In this document: positions 9,083-16,965 of the stretch, piece by piece
How positions within the stretch are numbered: the stretch's first letter is position 1
Layout: every line of letters starts with the position of its first letter
Notes under the pieces: model-generated
Told to the model about the DNA's origin: nothing
The model's input: the letters and a program-made list of their open reading frames with translations, nothing else
The model's database searches: none
Origin: Planctomycetota bacterium
GTDB taxonomy: Bacteria; Planctomycetota; MHYJ01; WSZJ01; JACPWG01
Reading direction: 5' to 3'
Assembly (NCBI GenBank): GCA_016197205.1
Contig: JACPWG010000049.1
Coordinates: 44,332-108,331 of the forward strand
Length of the DNA: 64,000 bases
Program-made: the position numbers and the translations under genes

Positions 9083-9693
9083 GGGTCCTCCAGCGAATGC
9101 CCCCGGCTCGAGGCGAGTGCGCTTCTGCAGGTGAGCGCGCCACGCCAGTCCCGAAGCTCAGCCCGTGCGCAATTTCCAAGCCCGAGTGTCGACGAGTTTC
9201 TAATGAGGCTTTTGCCGCAGGATGAAGAGAGTCTTCCCAACCCAAGCCGTGGTGGCCACTCGCGCGGGCAGGGACGCCCGCACCCCCAGGAGCCGTGAGC
9301 AACAAGCATGCGCATTTATGCTTGCTCGGGCCCAAGTGGCCCGTGGATGAAGTGCAGACACGATGCCTGGGGGCGCGGGCCTCCCTCCTTCGCTCGCTCG
9401 ACGCGAGCTTCGGAGCGCAGGCCGGCCCGCGCGAGCCGGCACATGGCCTACACTTCGCCGGCGCCACGGGGACGAATGTGTCCGAAGTTCGTCAACAGGG
9501 CCCTCGGCGTGACAAGGCGTGGCGAGGTTCAGCCGAAAGTGACGACAATCGTCAGGGAATCGGAGAGGAGGGCGGCCCGCATCGCGAGACGCTCGCACAG
9601 ACTCGCCCGCTCCGCTCCCCGCAGGCGCCGTGGGGGCCCGCTCCGGCCCCTGTAGGGGCACGGCGCTGCCGTGCCCCCGACCGCGGACACCGC
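9083..9693. repeat. Gene-free region holding dispersed repeat R4
   Basis: No convincing gene is seen in this 611-bp space. Bases 9324-9434 match 16779-16880 closely; the shared core includes GGAGCGCAGGCCGGCCCGCG. Near 9653 there is a short palindrome around GGGGCACGGCGCTGCCGTGC, related to the tandem repeat at 13782-13955. The frames that cross the R4 copies encode similar peptides only because the DNA is repeated. Confidence 0.6.
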
Positions 9694-10644
9694 CTACGTC
9701 CCCACGAACAGCGACACGTGCACCACGGCGTCGCCGAAGACCAACGCGCCCCCCTCGGCGCGCGGCGACTTCAGCCGCACTTCCGTCCCCAGCCCGACGC
9801 CGGCGTGCTCGGTCGACTCCACGCCATCCAGCAGCGACGACGGATCAGGGGGCAGCACTGCCGACCCGTCTGCGCCCGCGTCGGCCCGCTTCGCACCGCT
9901 CGTGGCCCGGCCGATCGCCTCCGCACCGTACCCCTCAAGGAGCTTCCGACAGTAGCGGCCAAACGTGTCCGCGCGATCGAAGATGTCGGTCGCGTGCCGC
10001 TCGTCCCCCATCCGCACGATCATCCCGCAGGCGTCCGCGGGGGCGCGAATCCCGTCGATTACTTTCGCAAGGTCCGCCTGGCGACTCGCGTAGTGCTCCG
10101 ACAGGTTCGACGTCGCCGAGTGCGTGCCGAGCGAAGTCGCGGTCGTGTCCACCTGCGCCCACACCCGGAGCTGGTCCGAGGTCGGCGTCCCGACGGTCTC
10201 GTACGACGCCGTTACGCTCTTCGAAAGGACCGTGCGCAAGGACGGCGTCCCCGTGCTGCCGGACTCGAACTTCTGCGAAACGTACCGCCACCGATTCCGC
10301 TCCACGCAGGAAACCGGGACGTCCGTCCGGCTCCCCGCCTCCACCAGCACGTCCGTGTTCACGAGCCGGTCCTGCTTCCCGCCGCGCAGGATCTCCCCGC
10401 CGAGCAGGAACACGCGGTCCGCGGACTCGTTCGAAAGCGTCAGGCAGTTCACCTGCCCGGCGGCGGACTTCTCGACGACCTTGACCGCGCCGGTGGCCAG
10501 CGCTTCCGCCACGGGCCGATAGTTGAGGCCGCGCTCGGGCGTGCGCGGTCGCAGACGGACGAAATGCACCGTGAGTGGGCCCGCCACGGCGGTGTCGCAC
10601 ACCTCGAGCTGATCCAGGTAGCTGTGGAGAATCGCTTTCGACAT
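9694..10644 (-). CDS. ARPP-1 (DUF6569) domain protein
   Basis: A 316-residue product from ATG 10644. The ARPP-1 fold is recognisable from its ordered signature: LTVHFVRLRPRTPERGLNY near the start, then VKVVEKSAAGQVNCLTLSN, then the hallmark FLLGGEILRGGKQDRLVNT (about residues 79-97) and VPVSCVERNRW (108-118). The family is associated with ARG/rhodanese-phosphatase proteins in signalling or envelope-stress loci; its biochemical role is not established. No signal peptide is present, so it is probably cytosolic. It is divergently transcribed from the PEP-synthase-like gene, across a 350-bp gap that contains a copy of repeat R1. Confidence 0.8.
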   Translation of the reverse strand: MSKAILHSYLDQLEVCDTAVAGPLTVHFVRLRPRTPERGLNYRPVAEALATGAVKVVEKSAAGQVNCLTLSNESADRVFLLGGEILRGGKQDRLVNTDVLVEAGSRTDVPVSCVERNRWRYVSQKFESGSTGTPSLRTVLSKSVTASYETVGTPTSDQLRVWAQVDTTATSLGTHSATSNLSEHYASRQADLAKVIDGIRAPADACGMIVRMGDERHATDIFDRADTFGRYCRKLLEGYGAEAIGRATSGAKRADAGADGSAVLPPDPSSLLDGVESTEHAGVGLGTEVRLKSPRAEGGALVFGDAVVHVSLFVGT

Positions 10645-10836
10645 GGTGCGTCACCTCAAAGGACGGGACCGGGAGAGGTCCCCGGCGAAGGGGGGTAGAG
10701 TCTCATATCGGATATGACCGCGAGCCGTTCGACTCTTTTTGCGAAACGCCCTGAGAAAGTGAATTGCCGACTTGCCGCGATTCTCTGTTCGCCACGCCGC
10801 TTCGCCCAACAGGCCAGGCGTCGTAGGGCGGGACAC

Positions 10837-10860
10837 GGAACCGCGACCGTGAGGGAGCGG
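10837..10860 (-). repeat. Dispersed repeat R1
   Basis: A 24-bp sequence whose core is CTCCCTCACGGTCGCGGTTC on the minus strand. Identical 24-bp copies lie at 35020-35043 (plus) and 47239-47262 (plus), each followed or preceded by similar flanks. All copies are intergenic. Confidence 0.7.
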
Positions 10861-10961
10861 CCTCGGCGCGTTCGTGCGCATCCCAGGGTTCGATCCCGCC
10901 AACCCGTGGCAGAAGACGATTCGCAGGCGGCGCCGCTTTCTTTACGTCGCCGCGAAGTCTT

Positions 10962-10989
10962 TGACAGGCCGCGGGCGCGGTGGTAGGAA
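10962..10989 (+). promoter_or_regulatory. Putative promoter of the PEP-synthase-like gene
   Basis: TTGACA at 10962-10967 and TAGGAA at 10984-10989 are 16 bp apart. ATG 10998 lies eight bases after the -10 box, so the transcript could begin at or just before the start codon. Confidence 0.45.
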
Positions 10990-10997
10990 TGGGCGGC

Positions 10998-13790
10998 ATG
11001 GCCGCTTCCCCCGCACGAATCGTTCACGACGAAGACCCGCCCGCGCTCGCACCAGCGACGGCGGTCGGCGGGAAGGCGGCGAATCTCGCCCGCCTGCGTG
11101 AGGCCGGAAGCGCGGTCCGCGCAGGCGGCACGGCAGCCGCGGCGGGCGCGGCCGGCGCAGGCGTTCCGATCGCGGTCCCCCCCTGGTTCTGCGTCACGAC
11201 GCGCGTCTTCGAAGACCTCGCCCTCGCCCTGCGCGCCGACCTCGACCCGATCCTTGCCCGCATCGACCCCGCCGACCCGCGCGCGGCCGTCGAGGCGAGC
11301 GAGGCGGTCCGCGCCCTCTTCCGGCGCACGCGACTCCCCCTCGACGACGAGCGCGAACTCCTGGCCGCCTTCGACCGCCGCTTCCGGCCGGGGACGCTCG
11401 TCGCCGTCCGCTCCTCCGCCGTCGGCGAGGACGCGGGCGGCAACTCGTTCGCCGGCCAGCTCGATACCCACCTCTTCGTGCGGCGCGAGGACGTGCTCGA
11501 CCGGCTGAAGGACGTGCTCGCCTCCGCGTATTCCGCGCGGTCCGTCGCGTACCGCCGCGCGCGCGGCGAGGAAGGGCCCCCGGTGCGCGCCGCGGTGGTC
11601 GTGCAGGAGATGGTGGACGGGCGCGTGAGCGGCGTGCTCTTCACCGCCGACCCGACCTCCGGCGACGCCTCGACGGCGGTCCTCTCCGCAGGCTACGGGC
11701 TCGGCGAGGGAATCGTCGCGGACAAGGTCGAGACGGACACGTTCTTCGTCGCGCGCGCGACGGGTCGCATGACGCGGCGCGTCATCGCGCGAAAGACCGT
11801 GCAGGTCGTGCGAAACGAAGACGGCGGCGGCACGCGCACGGCGCCGGTCCCGGAGGCGCGCGCGGCGGCCCCCTGCCTTGCGGACGCGCAGGTCGCGGCA
11901 CTGGTCGCGCTCGGAGCGGAGCTCGAGCGCCTCTTCGGCTGCCCGCAGGACATCGAGTGGACGATCGACGATGCGGGGCGCATCTTCGTCACCCAGGCCC
12001 GCCCGATCACGACGCTCCGAGACGAACGCGAGCGGCTCTTCGACAACGCGAACATCATCGAAGGCTACCCGGGCGTCACCACGCCCCTCACGTTTTCGTT
12101 CGTGCGCTTCGGCTACGAGATCCTCTTCCGCCAGGTCGCGTACGCGCTCGGCATCCCGAAGACGGTCGTCGCGCGGGAGCACGCGCTCTTCGCGAACATG
12201 GTCGGCTTCCTCGACGGGCGGATCTACTACAGCCTCCTCAACTGGTATCGCTTCCAGTCTTTTTTTCCCGGTTACGAAAAGCGCCTGCCGACCTGGGAGA
12301 AGTCCCTGGGGCTGCGCATCCGGCCGTCGCTCTCCGCGTCCGCCGCGCCGTCGCCGGGCGGCCTCGTGGCCTGGACGCGGTACTTCTACGTGCTCGTCCG
12401 CCACACGCTTCTCATCGACCGCGACGTGAGGCGCTTCCACGAACGGTTCGACCGGGTGCGCGCAGCGTATCGGCGCCGACCGCTCGAGCGGATGTCGGCG
12501 GACGGGCTGCTCGAGCTGTACGAAGAGCTGGTGCGGGACCTGCTCCACCACTGGGAGGTGACGATCGTGAACGACATCTTCGCCTTCCGTTATTACGAGC
12601 TGGCGGGGAAGCTCGTCGACCGCTGGTTCGGCGCGGAAGGGGCCGGGCTGCGCGACCGCCTGCTCTGCGGCGTCGCGGGGATGGAGAGCGTGGAGCCCGC
12701 GCGGTCGCTGGTCGCCCTGGCGGAGCGGGTGCGCGGCGACGCGGCGCTGGCGCGGCTCTTCGCGGAGGAGAAGGACGACGCCGCGGTCTGGTCGGCGGTC
12801 GGGTCGGACGCGCGCTTCGGCGAGTTCCGCGCCGCCTTTCGCGAGCACGTGGAGCGGTACGGGGACAGGACGGTCCGGGAGCTGACGTTGGAGACGCCGG
12901 GCGCGGAGGAGAACCCCGCGTACCTGCTCCGGCTGCTGCGCAACTTCCTCGAAGGCGGACAGACCGTGCGGGGCATGGTCGGGCGCGAAGACGAGACGCG
13001 TCGCGAAGCGGAGGCGACGGCGGAACGGCTGCTGAAAGGGCGGCCTGTGCGGCGCCGGCTCTTTCGCTACGCACTGGGACGGGCGCGGGCGACGCTTCGC
13101 CACCGGGAGAACATGCGGCTGGCGCGGTCGCGCGCGTTCGGCATGGTGAAGCGGATCTTTCGCGCCATGGGCAGACTCTTTGCCGAGCGCGGGCTGCTGG
13201 AAAAGGCCGAGGACATTTTCTACCTGGGCGTGGACGAGATCGCGGGGTACGTGCGCGGGGCGTCGATCTGCCGCTCGCTCTCGCGGCTCGTCGCGCTTCG
13301 ACGGGAGGAGTTCGCGCGGTACGCCGCGGCCCCGGCACCGCCGTCGCGCGTGCAGGCGCGCGGGATCGTCTACGGCTGCGCGAGCGAGACGGGAACCGTG
13401 GCAGGGCCGGGGGCTGCGGTGGCGGGAGACGGGCCGCTCTTGCAGGGAATTGGGTGTTCACCCGGGATCGTGCGCGCCCCGGCGAAGGTGGTCCTGGACC
13501 CGACGGTCGACACGGCCGTGGTCGGGAGGATCCTGGTCGCGCGCATGACGGACCCCGGCTGGGTGTTCCTGATGACGGCGGCCAAGGGGCTGGTGGTAGA
13601 GCGAGGGAGCCCGCTCTCGCATACGGCGATCATCGGGCGGGAGCTGGGCATCCCGACGGTCGTGGCGGTCGAGGGCGCGACGGCGCGGATCGTGGACGGG
13701 CAGGAGCTCGAGATCGATGGACAGAGAGGAACGGTTCGGATCGTGATCAGCGGAGAGTCCGGAGCGGCGCTGCTTCCGGGCCACTCGTAG
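10998..13790 (+). CDS. PEP synthase-like phosphotransferase
   Basis: A 930-residue product. The N-terminal 330 residues are a PEP/pyruvate-binding ATP-grasp domain: VAVRSSAVGEDAGGNSFAG, GRVSGVLFTADPTSGD and IEWTIDDAGRIFVTQARPIT. A helical middle of about 450 residues follows. The C-terminal swivelling domain carries the phospho-carrier His at about 875 in GSPLSHTAIIGRELGIPTVV. This order (ATP-binding, long middle, His domain) resembles rifampicin phosphotransferase and other PpsA-like enzymes, which use ATP to phosphorylate a small molecule through the His; the substrate here is unknown. Start options are GTG 10980, ATG 10989 and ATG 10998. I prefer 10998 because the promoter reaches 10989. 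The stop codon lies inside the first unit of a tandem repeat. Confidence 0.85.
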   Translation: MAASPARIVHDEDPPALAPATAVGGKAANLARLREAGSAVRAGGTAAAAGAAGAGVPIAVPPWFCVTTRVFEDLALALRADLDPILARIDPADPRAAVEASEAVRALFRRTRLPLDDERELLAAFDRRFRPGTLVAVRSSAVGEDAGGNSFAGQLDTHLFVRREDVLDRLKDVLASAYSARSVAYRRARGEEGPPVRAAVVVQEMVDGRVSGVLFTADPTSGDASTAVLSAGYGLGEGIVADKVETDTFFVARATGRMTRRVIARKTVQVVRNEDGGGTRTAPVPEARAAAPCLADAQVAALVALGAELERLFGCPQDIEWTIDDAGRIFVTQARPITTLRDERERLFDNANIIEGYPGVTTPLTFSFVRFGYEILFRQVAYALGIPKTVVAREHALFANMVGFLDGRIYYSLLNWYRFQSFFPGYEKRLPTWEKSLGLRIRPSLSASAAPSPGGLVAWTRYFYVLVRHTLLIDRDVRRFHERFDRVRAAYRRRPLERMSADGLLELYEELVRDLLHHWEVTIVNDIFAFRYYELAGKLVDRWFGAEGAGLRDRLLCGVAGMESVEPARSLVALAERVRGDAALARLFAEEKDDAAVWSAVGSDARFGEFRAAFREHVERYGDRTVRELTLETPGAEENPAYLLRLLRNFLEGGQTVRGMVGREDETRREAEATAERLLKGRPVRRRLFRYALGRARATLRHRENMRLARSRAFGMVKRIFRAMGRLFAERGLLEKAEDIFYLGVDEIAGYVRGASICRSLSRLVALRREEFARYAAAPAPPSRVQARGIVYGCASETGTVAGPGAAVAGDGPLLQGIGCSPGIVRAPAKVVLDPTVDTAVVGRILVARMTDPGWVFLMTAAKGLVVERGSPLSHTAIIGRELGIPTVVAVEGATARIVDGQELEIDGQRGTVRIVISGESGAALLPGHS

Positions 13791-13955
13791 GGGCGCGGCG
13801 CTGCCGTGCCCGAGAGGCGAGAAGCGGTGGTCGGTCTTGCCACTCGTAGGGGCACGGCGTGCCGTGCCCACGAGGCGAGAAGCCGTGGTCGGTCTTGCCA
13901 CTCGTAGGGGCACGGCGTGCCGTGCCCACGAAGCGAGAAGCCGCTGGCGGCCCTG
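13782..13955. repeat. Tandem repeat, three units of 58-59 bp
   Basis: Units begin at 13782, 13841 and 13899, each with CACTCGTAGGGGC followed by a palindromic GGCACGGC/GCCGTGCC core and GAGAAGC(C/G)GTGGTCGG. Unit 1 supplies the last codons and the TAG stop of the PEP-synthase-like gene. Single related palindromes occur near 9653 and 43895. There is no spacer/repeat alternation, so this is not a CRISPR. Confidence 0.85.
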
Positions 13956-13987
13956 CGCAGCGGGAGTGGCAGTTTGATTCTTGTTCG

Positions 13988-14030
13988 ATTTCAAAATTCA
14001 AATTGCAAAATGTCAAATCTCAAATTTGGC
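13988..14030 (+). repeat. A/T-rich array with a 7-bp period (solo copy)
   Basis: Successive heptamers read TTCAAAA, TTCAAAT, TGCAAAA, TGTCAAA, TCTCAAA, followed by TTTGGC. It is the same series as the arrays bounding the element at 15216-15692 and those at 37388-37430. It lies just upstream of the GNAT-like gene. Confidence 0.8.
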
Positions 14031-14049
14031 GAGGCCCGTGGAGGCTGGG

Positions 14050-15162
14050 ATGCGAACGGTGAGCCAGATCGGACCGGAGCGGCTGGGGGACTTCGTTGCG
14101 GTCGCATGGACGCTGCGGGCCTCCGATCCGCTGTGGGTACCGCCGCTCCGCGAGCCGTTGCTGCGCGACTTGGCGGGTGCCGGGGCGTTCGGCCGGTACG
14201 GGCGGCAGGCGCTCTTCCTGTGCGAAGACGACGGGCGGCCGGTGGGGCGCGTGGCGGCGATTGTGAACCCGCGATTGACGGACGCCGCAGGCGCGCCGTT
14301 GGGGCAGGTCGGCCACTTCGAGTGCGTCGACGACGAGGGCGTTGCCCGCGCGCTCCTGGAAGCGGCCTTCGCGTGGCTGCGGGCCGCGGGCGCGCGCGAG
14401 GTCGTGGGACCGATGGAGGGCGGCGCGCATCGCACACACCGCTTCATGACCGCGGGCTTCGAGCGGGATCCGTTCCTCTTCGAGCTGCGAAATCCCGCGT
14501 ACTACCCGCGGCTCTTCGAGGCGAACGGTTTCCGGCGGGTGCACACGTGGCGGAGTTTCGACACGACGCCGGCGGAGCTGCGCGTGGCCCTGGGCGGGGC
14601 GGGGCTCGCGGTCGCGGCTGTGGCGGCGCGTGCTCGGAGGCGCTACCACATCCACGCGCTCGACCCGCGCGACGCGGCCGGCACCCTTGCGCGCGTCCAC
14701 GCGATTCTCGACCGAGCCTGGAGCGGGCACATCGGGTACGCGTCGTTCGCTTTCGACGAGTTCCTGGAGGTGTTCGGCGGCGTGCTGGCGCTGCTCGACC
14801 AGGAAAAGCTCGGGATGGTCGTGGACCAGGACGGGCGCGACGTGGGTTTCGCGCTGATCTTTCCCGACTACGTCGAGGAAGTGCGCGCGCTCGCGGGCAG
14901 CGCGGCGGGCTGGGGTCGCTGGACCGGCGAGCCGCGGCGGCGACGCCTGGTCTGGTATTCGATCGCCTTCGCCCCGGAAGCGCGCGGGAGCGGCGCGCCG
15001 TTTCCGCTGATCGACGCCGGGCTCGAGCTGCTCGACAAGACGAAGCCGGAGGAAGTCGTGATCGCGATGGTCACGCAGGAATACAAGCTGTTCGGGCGGG
15101 TGCTTTCGCCTACGCGCGAGTATGCACTGTGGGGCAGAAGGATCGATGAGGGCAAGTCGTAG
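14050..15162 (+). CDS. GNAT-like N-acyltransferase
   Basis: A 370-residue product. ATG 14050 has GGAGG at 14040-14044. The start (ASDPLWVPPLREPLLRDL) and the stretch ALFLCEDDGRPVGRVAAIVN are typical of a family of two-domain GNAT-fold acyltransferases found next to lipid or secondary-metabolite genes. The second half shows a further GNAT-like pattern, GMVVDQDGRDVGFALIFPDY, and a helix after it. In the family an acyl group is moved from CoA or a carrier protein to an amine; the acceptor here is unknown. It follows the PEP-synthase-like gene in the same direction across a repeat-filled gap and may share its transcript. Confidence 0.65.
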   Translation: MRTVSQIGPERLGDFVAVAWTLRASDPLWVPPLREPLLRDLAGAGAFGRYGRQALFLCEDDGRPVGRVAAIVNPRLTDAAGAPLGQVGHFECVDDEGVARALLEAAFAWLRAAGAREVVGPMEGGAHRTHRFMTAGFERDPFLFELRNPAYYPRLFEANGFRRVHTWRSFDTTPAELRVALGGAGLAVAAVAARARRRYHIHALDPRDAAGTLARVHAILDRAWSGHIGYASFAFDEFLEVFGGVLALLDQEKLGMVVDQDGRDVGFALIFPDYVEEVRALAGSAAGWGRWTGEPRRRRLVWYSIAFAPEARGSGAPFPLIDAGLELLDKTKPEEVVIAMVTQEYKLFGRVLSPTREYALWGRRIDEGKS

Positions 15163-15215
15163 ACGGAAAGGGAGTCAGGCCCGGAAAAGCGGTGGCGCTT
15201 TCCGAGAGGCCCCAT

Positions 15216-15692
15216 TTCAAAGTGCAAATTGCAAAATCTCAAATCTCAAATTTCAAATTTGGGACGCGACTTGCCCTTCAGCGTGGCGACGGACTTTGAG
15301 AAGATGAGCACCAGCTCGTCCCCCTCGGCCAGGAGCGCGGCCACGCGTTGGGCCTGGACCAAGCCCGCCCTGGAAATGACGCGGATCCAGTACCGCGATT
15401 CGCGCAGCTCCTTTAAGACGATTTGGCACTTGTGCGAGAAGTCGGCTGTGCTTTCCGCCGCCCGCGCCTCCTCGTAGTTCGCCCCGGGCGACGTGCCCGC
15501 CAGCAGCAGTTGATCGCCCGCGTGCCTCGCGCTTCTCTTCCTCGGCAGCGCCTCGACCAAGTTGAGGACCCGCACCGCGAACTCCAGCAGTCTCTCGCTC
15601 AACTCGTCAGCTTTCATGGCTGTCTCCTCACATGGGGTTCATCGGCGTCCCAAATTTGAAATTTGACTTTTTGCAATTTGAATTTTGAAATC
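15216..15692. mobile_element. Inverted-array element carrying a four-helix-bundle gene
   Basis: The left end (15216-15264) is seven heptamers reading TTCAAAG, TGCAAAT, TGCAAAA, TCTCAAA, TCTCAAA, TTTCAAA, TTTGGGA. The right end (15648-15692) is the reverse complement of an equivalent series. Both ends share CAAATTTGGGACGC at the inner edge. The 477-bp unit encloses one gene, whose stop codon lies in the left array. The layout recalls 23S rRNA intervening sequences, whose ends pair and whose inside can encode S23-type four-helix proteins. Here the unit is intergenic. That it is mobile is my inference; I saw no target duplication. Confidence 0.6.
15246..15617 (-). CDS. Four-helix-bundle protein (S23/IVP family, bAvd-like)
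   Basis: A 123-residue product from ATG 15617, preceded on the minus strand by GAGGAG. The family pattern is clear: LSERLLEFAVRVLNLVEALP in helix 1, then the conserved GDQLLLAGTSPGANYEEARA turn, then the HKCQIVLKELRESRYWIRV helix and a last helix (LAEGDELVLIFSKSVATLK). Members are encoded in 23S rRNA intervening sequences and are related to Avd, the accessory protein of diversity-generating retroelements; they form small basic pentamers that bind nucleic acid. The last residues (PKFEI and stop) come from the flanking heptamer array. No reverse transcriptase is present. Confidence 0.88.
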   Translation of the reverse strand: MKADELSERLLEFAVRVLNLVEALPRKRSARHAGDQLLLAGTSPGANYEEARAAESTADFSHKCQIVLKELRESRYWIRVISRAGLVQAQRVAALLAEGDELVLIFSKSVATLKGKSRPKFEI

Positions 15693-15770
15693 GTAGGCTG
15701 TCAAGCTTCCACTCTCGCTCTCGATGTTCGCTCTCCGCCTCGGCCTCCGCCTCTCTTGAAGGCCCGCACC

Positions 15771-16772
15771 ATGACCCCCTCCGCGCCGCCTCCCTCGCCA
15801 CCCCTTCTTCCCCCCGCGCCGTCTCCTCTCCGCGCCCTTCGCTTGCTCTCCTACCTCAATGCCATGTTCCCCCCCGCCGTCCTCGTCCCCGCCGCGATCG
15901 GGAATTTCCTCGCCGTCCACTTCGCCCTTCAGGCACTCGCGGCGCCCGCCGTCGCGCTCACTCTCACTTGGCGCATGGCTCTCGGCGCCCTGTCGAGCGT
16001 GCTATTCATGCTTCTCATGCGCGTCTACGACGAGCTGAAGGATGCCGATACCGACCTCGAGCTCGCCCGCGCCGGCGATCCTCGCTACACGGATCGGCCC
16101 GTCGTTACCGGAAAGGTCACGCTCGCCGACTTGCGGGCGCTCCGCTGGGGAGTCACGGCCGTGCTCTTCGCCGCGAATGCCGCGCTCGCCCATCCGGTCC
16201 CGATCGCGGCCTTCGCCGTTTCCTTCCTCATGACGTGGCTCTCGTTCAAGTGGTTCTTCTGCCCGGCCATCTCGCGCAATCTCCTGCTCGCCTTCGTCAC
16301 GCACAATCCGCTGTCGATCGTCCTGGGCGCGTATGTCGTGGCCGTCTACGCGGCGGACTTCGGCGCCGCCGGGCTTTCCTGGGAACAGGTCGCGCTTCTC
16401 CTCGTGGGCATGTGGGCGCCCGTTGCCGCGTGGGAAACGTCGCGCAAGGTGCGCGTCCCCGAGGACGAGACCGTTTACCCGACCTATTCGAAGCTCCTGG
16501 GCTGGCGCGTGGCCGCCCTGGTCCCCGCGGGCTTTCTGATCCTCTCGGTCGCGACGCTCGTGCCCGTAGCGTCGGCCGCCGGTCTGGGCCGCGGGTTCGA
16601 GGCAGGACTCGCGGCCGCGGCCGGGCTCGGCGTGGCGGCGTGCGTGCTTTTCCGGCTGGCGCCGACGCGCCGCCGCGCGAATCTCCGCCCCTACGTGGAG
16701 CTCTATGCGGTCGTGGCGACCGTGGGACTTGCGGCGGCACTGGCCATCGAACGGGGAGTTTCCCTGCGCTGA
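15771..16772 (+). CDS. UbiA-family prenyltransferase
   Basis: A 333-residue integral membrane protein with about eight spans. Two cytoplasmic loops match the UbiA pattern: the first Asp-rich loop is YDELKDADTD at residues 86-95, followed by DPRYTDRPVVTGKVTLADL, and the second is ETSRKVRVPEDETVYPTYSK near residues 224-243. These bind the Mg-diphosphate of a prenyl donor; the family attaches prenyl groups to aromatic rings, haem or sugar-phosphates. The second loop is less canonical (E...D...D), so the acceptor is uncertain. ATG 15771 follows immediately after the inverted-array element. It runs in the same direction as the PEP-synthase-like and GNAT-like genes. Confidence 0.75.
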   Translation: MTPSAPPPSPPLLPPAPSPLRALRLLSYLNAMFPPAVLVPAAIGNFLAVHFALQALAAPAVALTLTWRMALGALSSVLFMLLMRVYDELKDADTDLELARAGDPRYTDRPVVTGKVTLADLRALRWGVTAVLFAANAALAHPVPIAAFAVSFLMTWLSFKWFFCPAISRNLLLAFVTHNPLSIVLGAYVVAVYAADFGAAGLSWEQVALLLVGMWAPVAAWETSRKVRVPEDETVYPTYSKLLGWRVAALVPAGFLILSVATLVPVASAAGLGRGFEAGLAAAAGLGVAACVLFRLAPTRRRANLRPYVELYAVVATVGLAAALAIERGVSLR

Positions 16773-16778
16773 GGTTGC

Positions 16779-16880
16779 TTGCGCCCCGTTGACAAGGTCC
16801 ACGCACGGTTCCTGGGGGCGCGAGCGTCCCTCCTCCGCTCGCACGCTGCGAGCTACGGAGCGCAGGCCGGCCCGCGCGAC
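16779..16880. repeat. Dispersed repeat R4, second copy
   Basis: It matches 9324-9434 with scattered substitutions. The best-preserved part is the block around CGGAGCGCAGGCCGGCCCGC. It lies in the short gap between the UbiA gene and the secreted TPR gene. Confidence 0.6.
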
Positions 16881-16965
16881 CCGCAGCCCCGCGTACGTCT
16901 CGCCCTGCCCGCGCCCCGGGAGCCCGGGGGGAGTTCGCGTCCCCATTACCATCAAGGAGTTAACC

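Noticed and set aside
6750..9467. A 905-codon minus-strand frame over the ABC-2 gene
   Set aside because: It lies in another phase of the same strand as the ABC-2 gene. It consists of Arg/Ala/Pro-rich low-complexity sequence with no family pattern, as expected for a shadow in GC-rich DNA.
10656..13103. An 815-codon frame antisense to the PEP-synthase-like gene
   Set aside because: Its sequence is dominated by Arg, Ala, Glu and His from antisense reading, while the plus-strand frame has intact catalytic motifs.
13782..13955. CRISPR array
   Set aside because: The units are contiguous 58-59 bp tandem copies with no variable spacers, and no cas genes are present.
15246..15617. A diversity-generating retroelement
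   Set aside because: The protein is Avd-like in fold, but there is no reverse transcriptase, template/variable repeat pair or C-type lectin target within the window.
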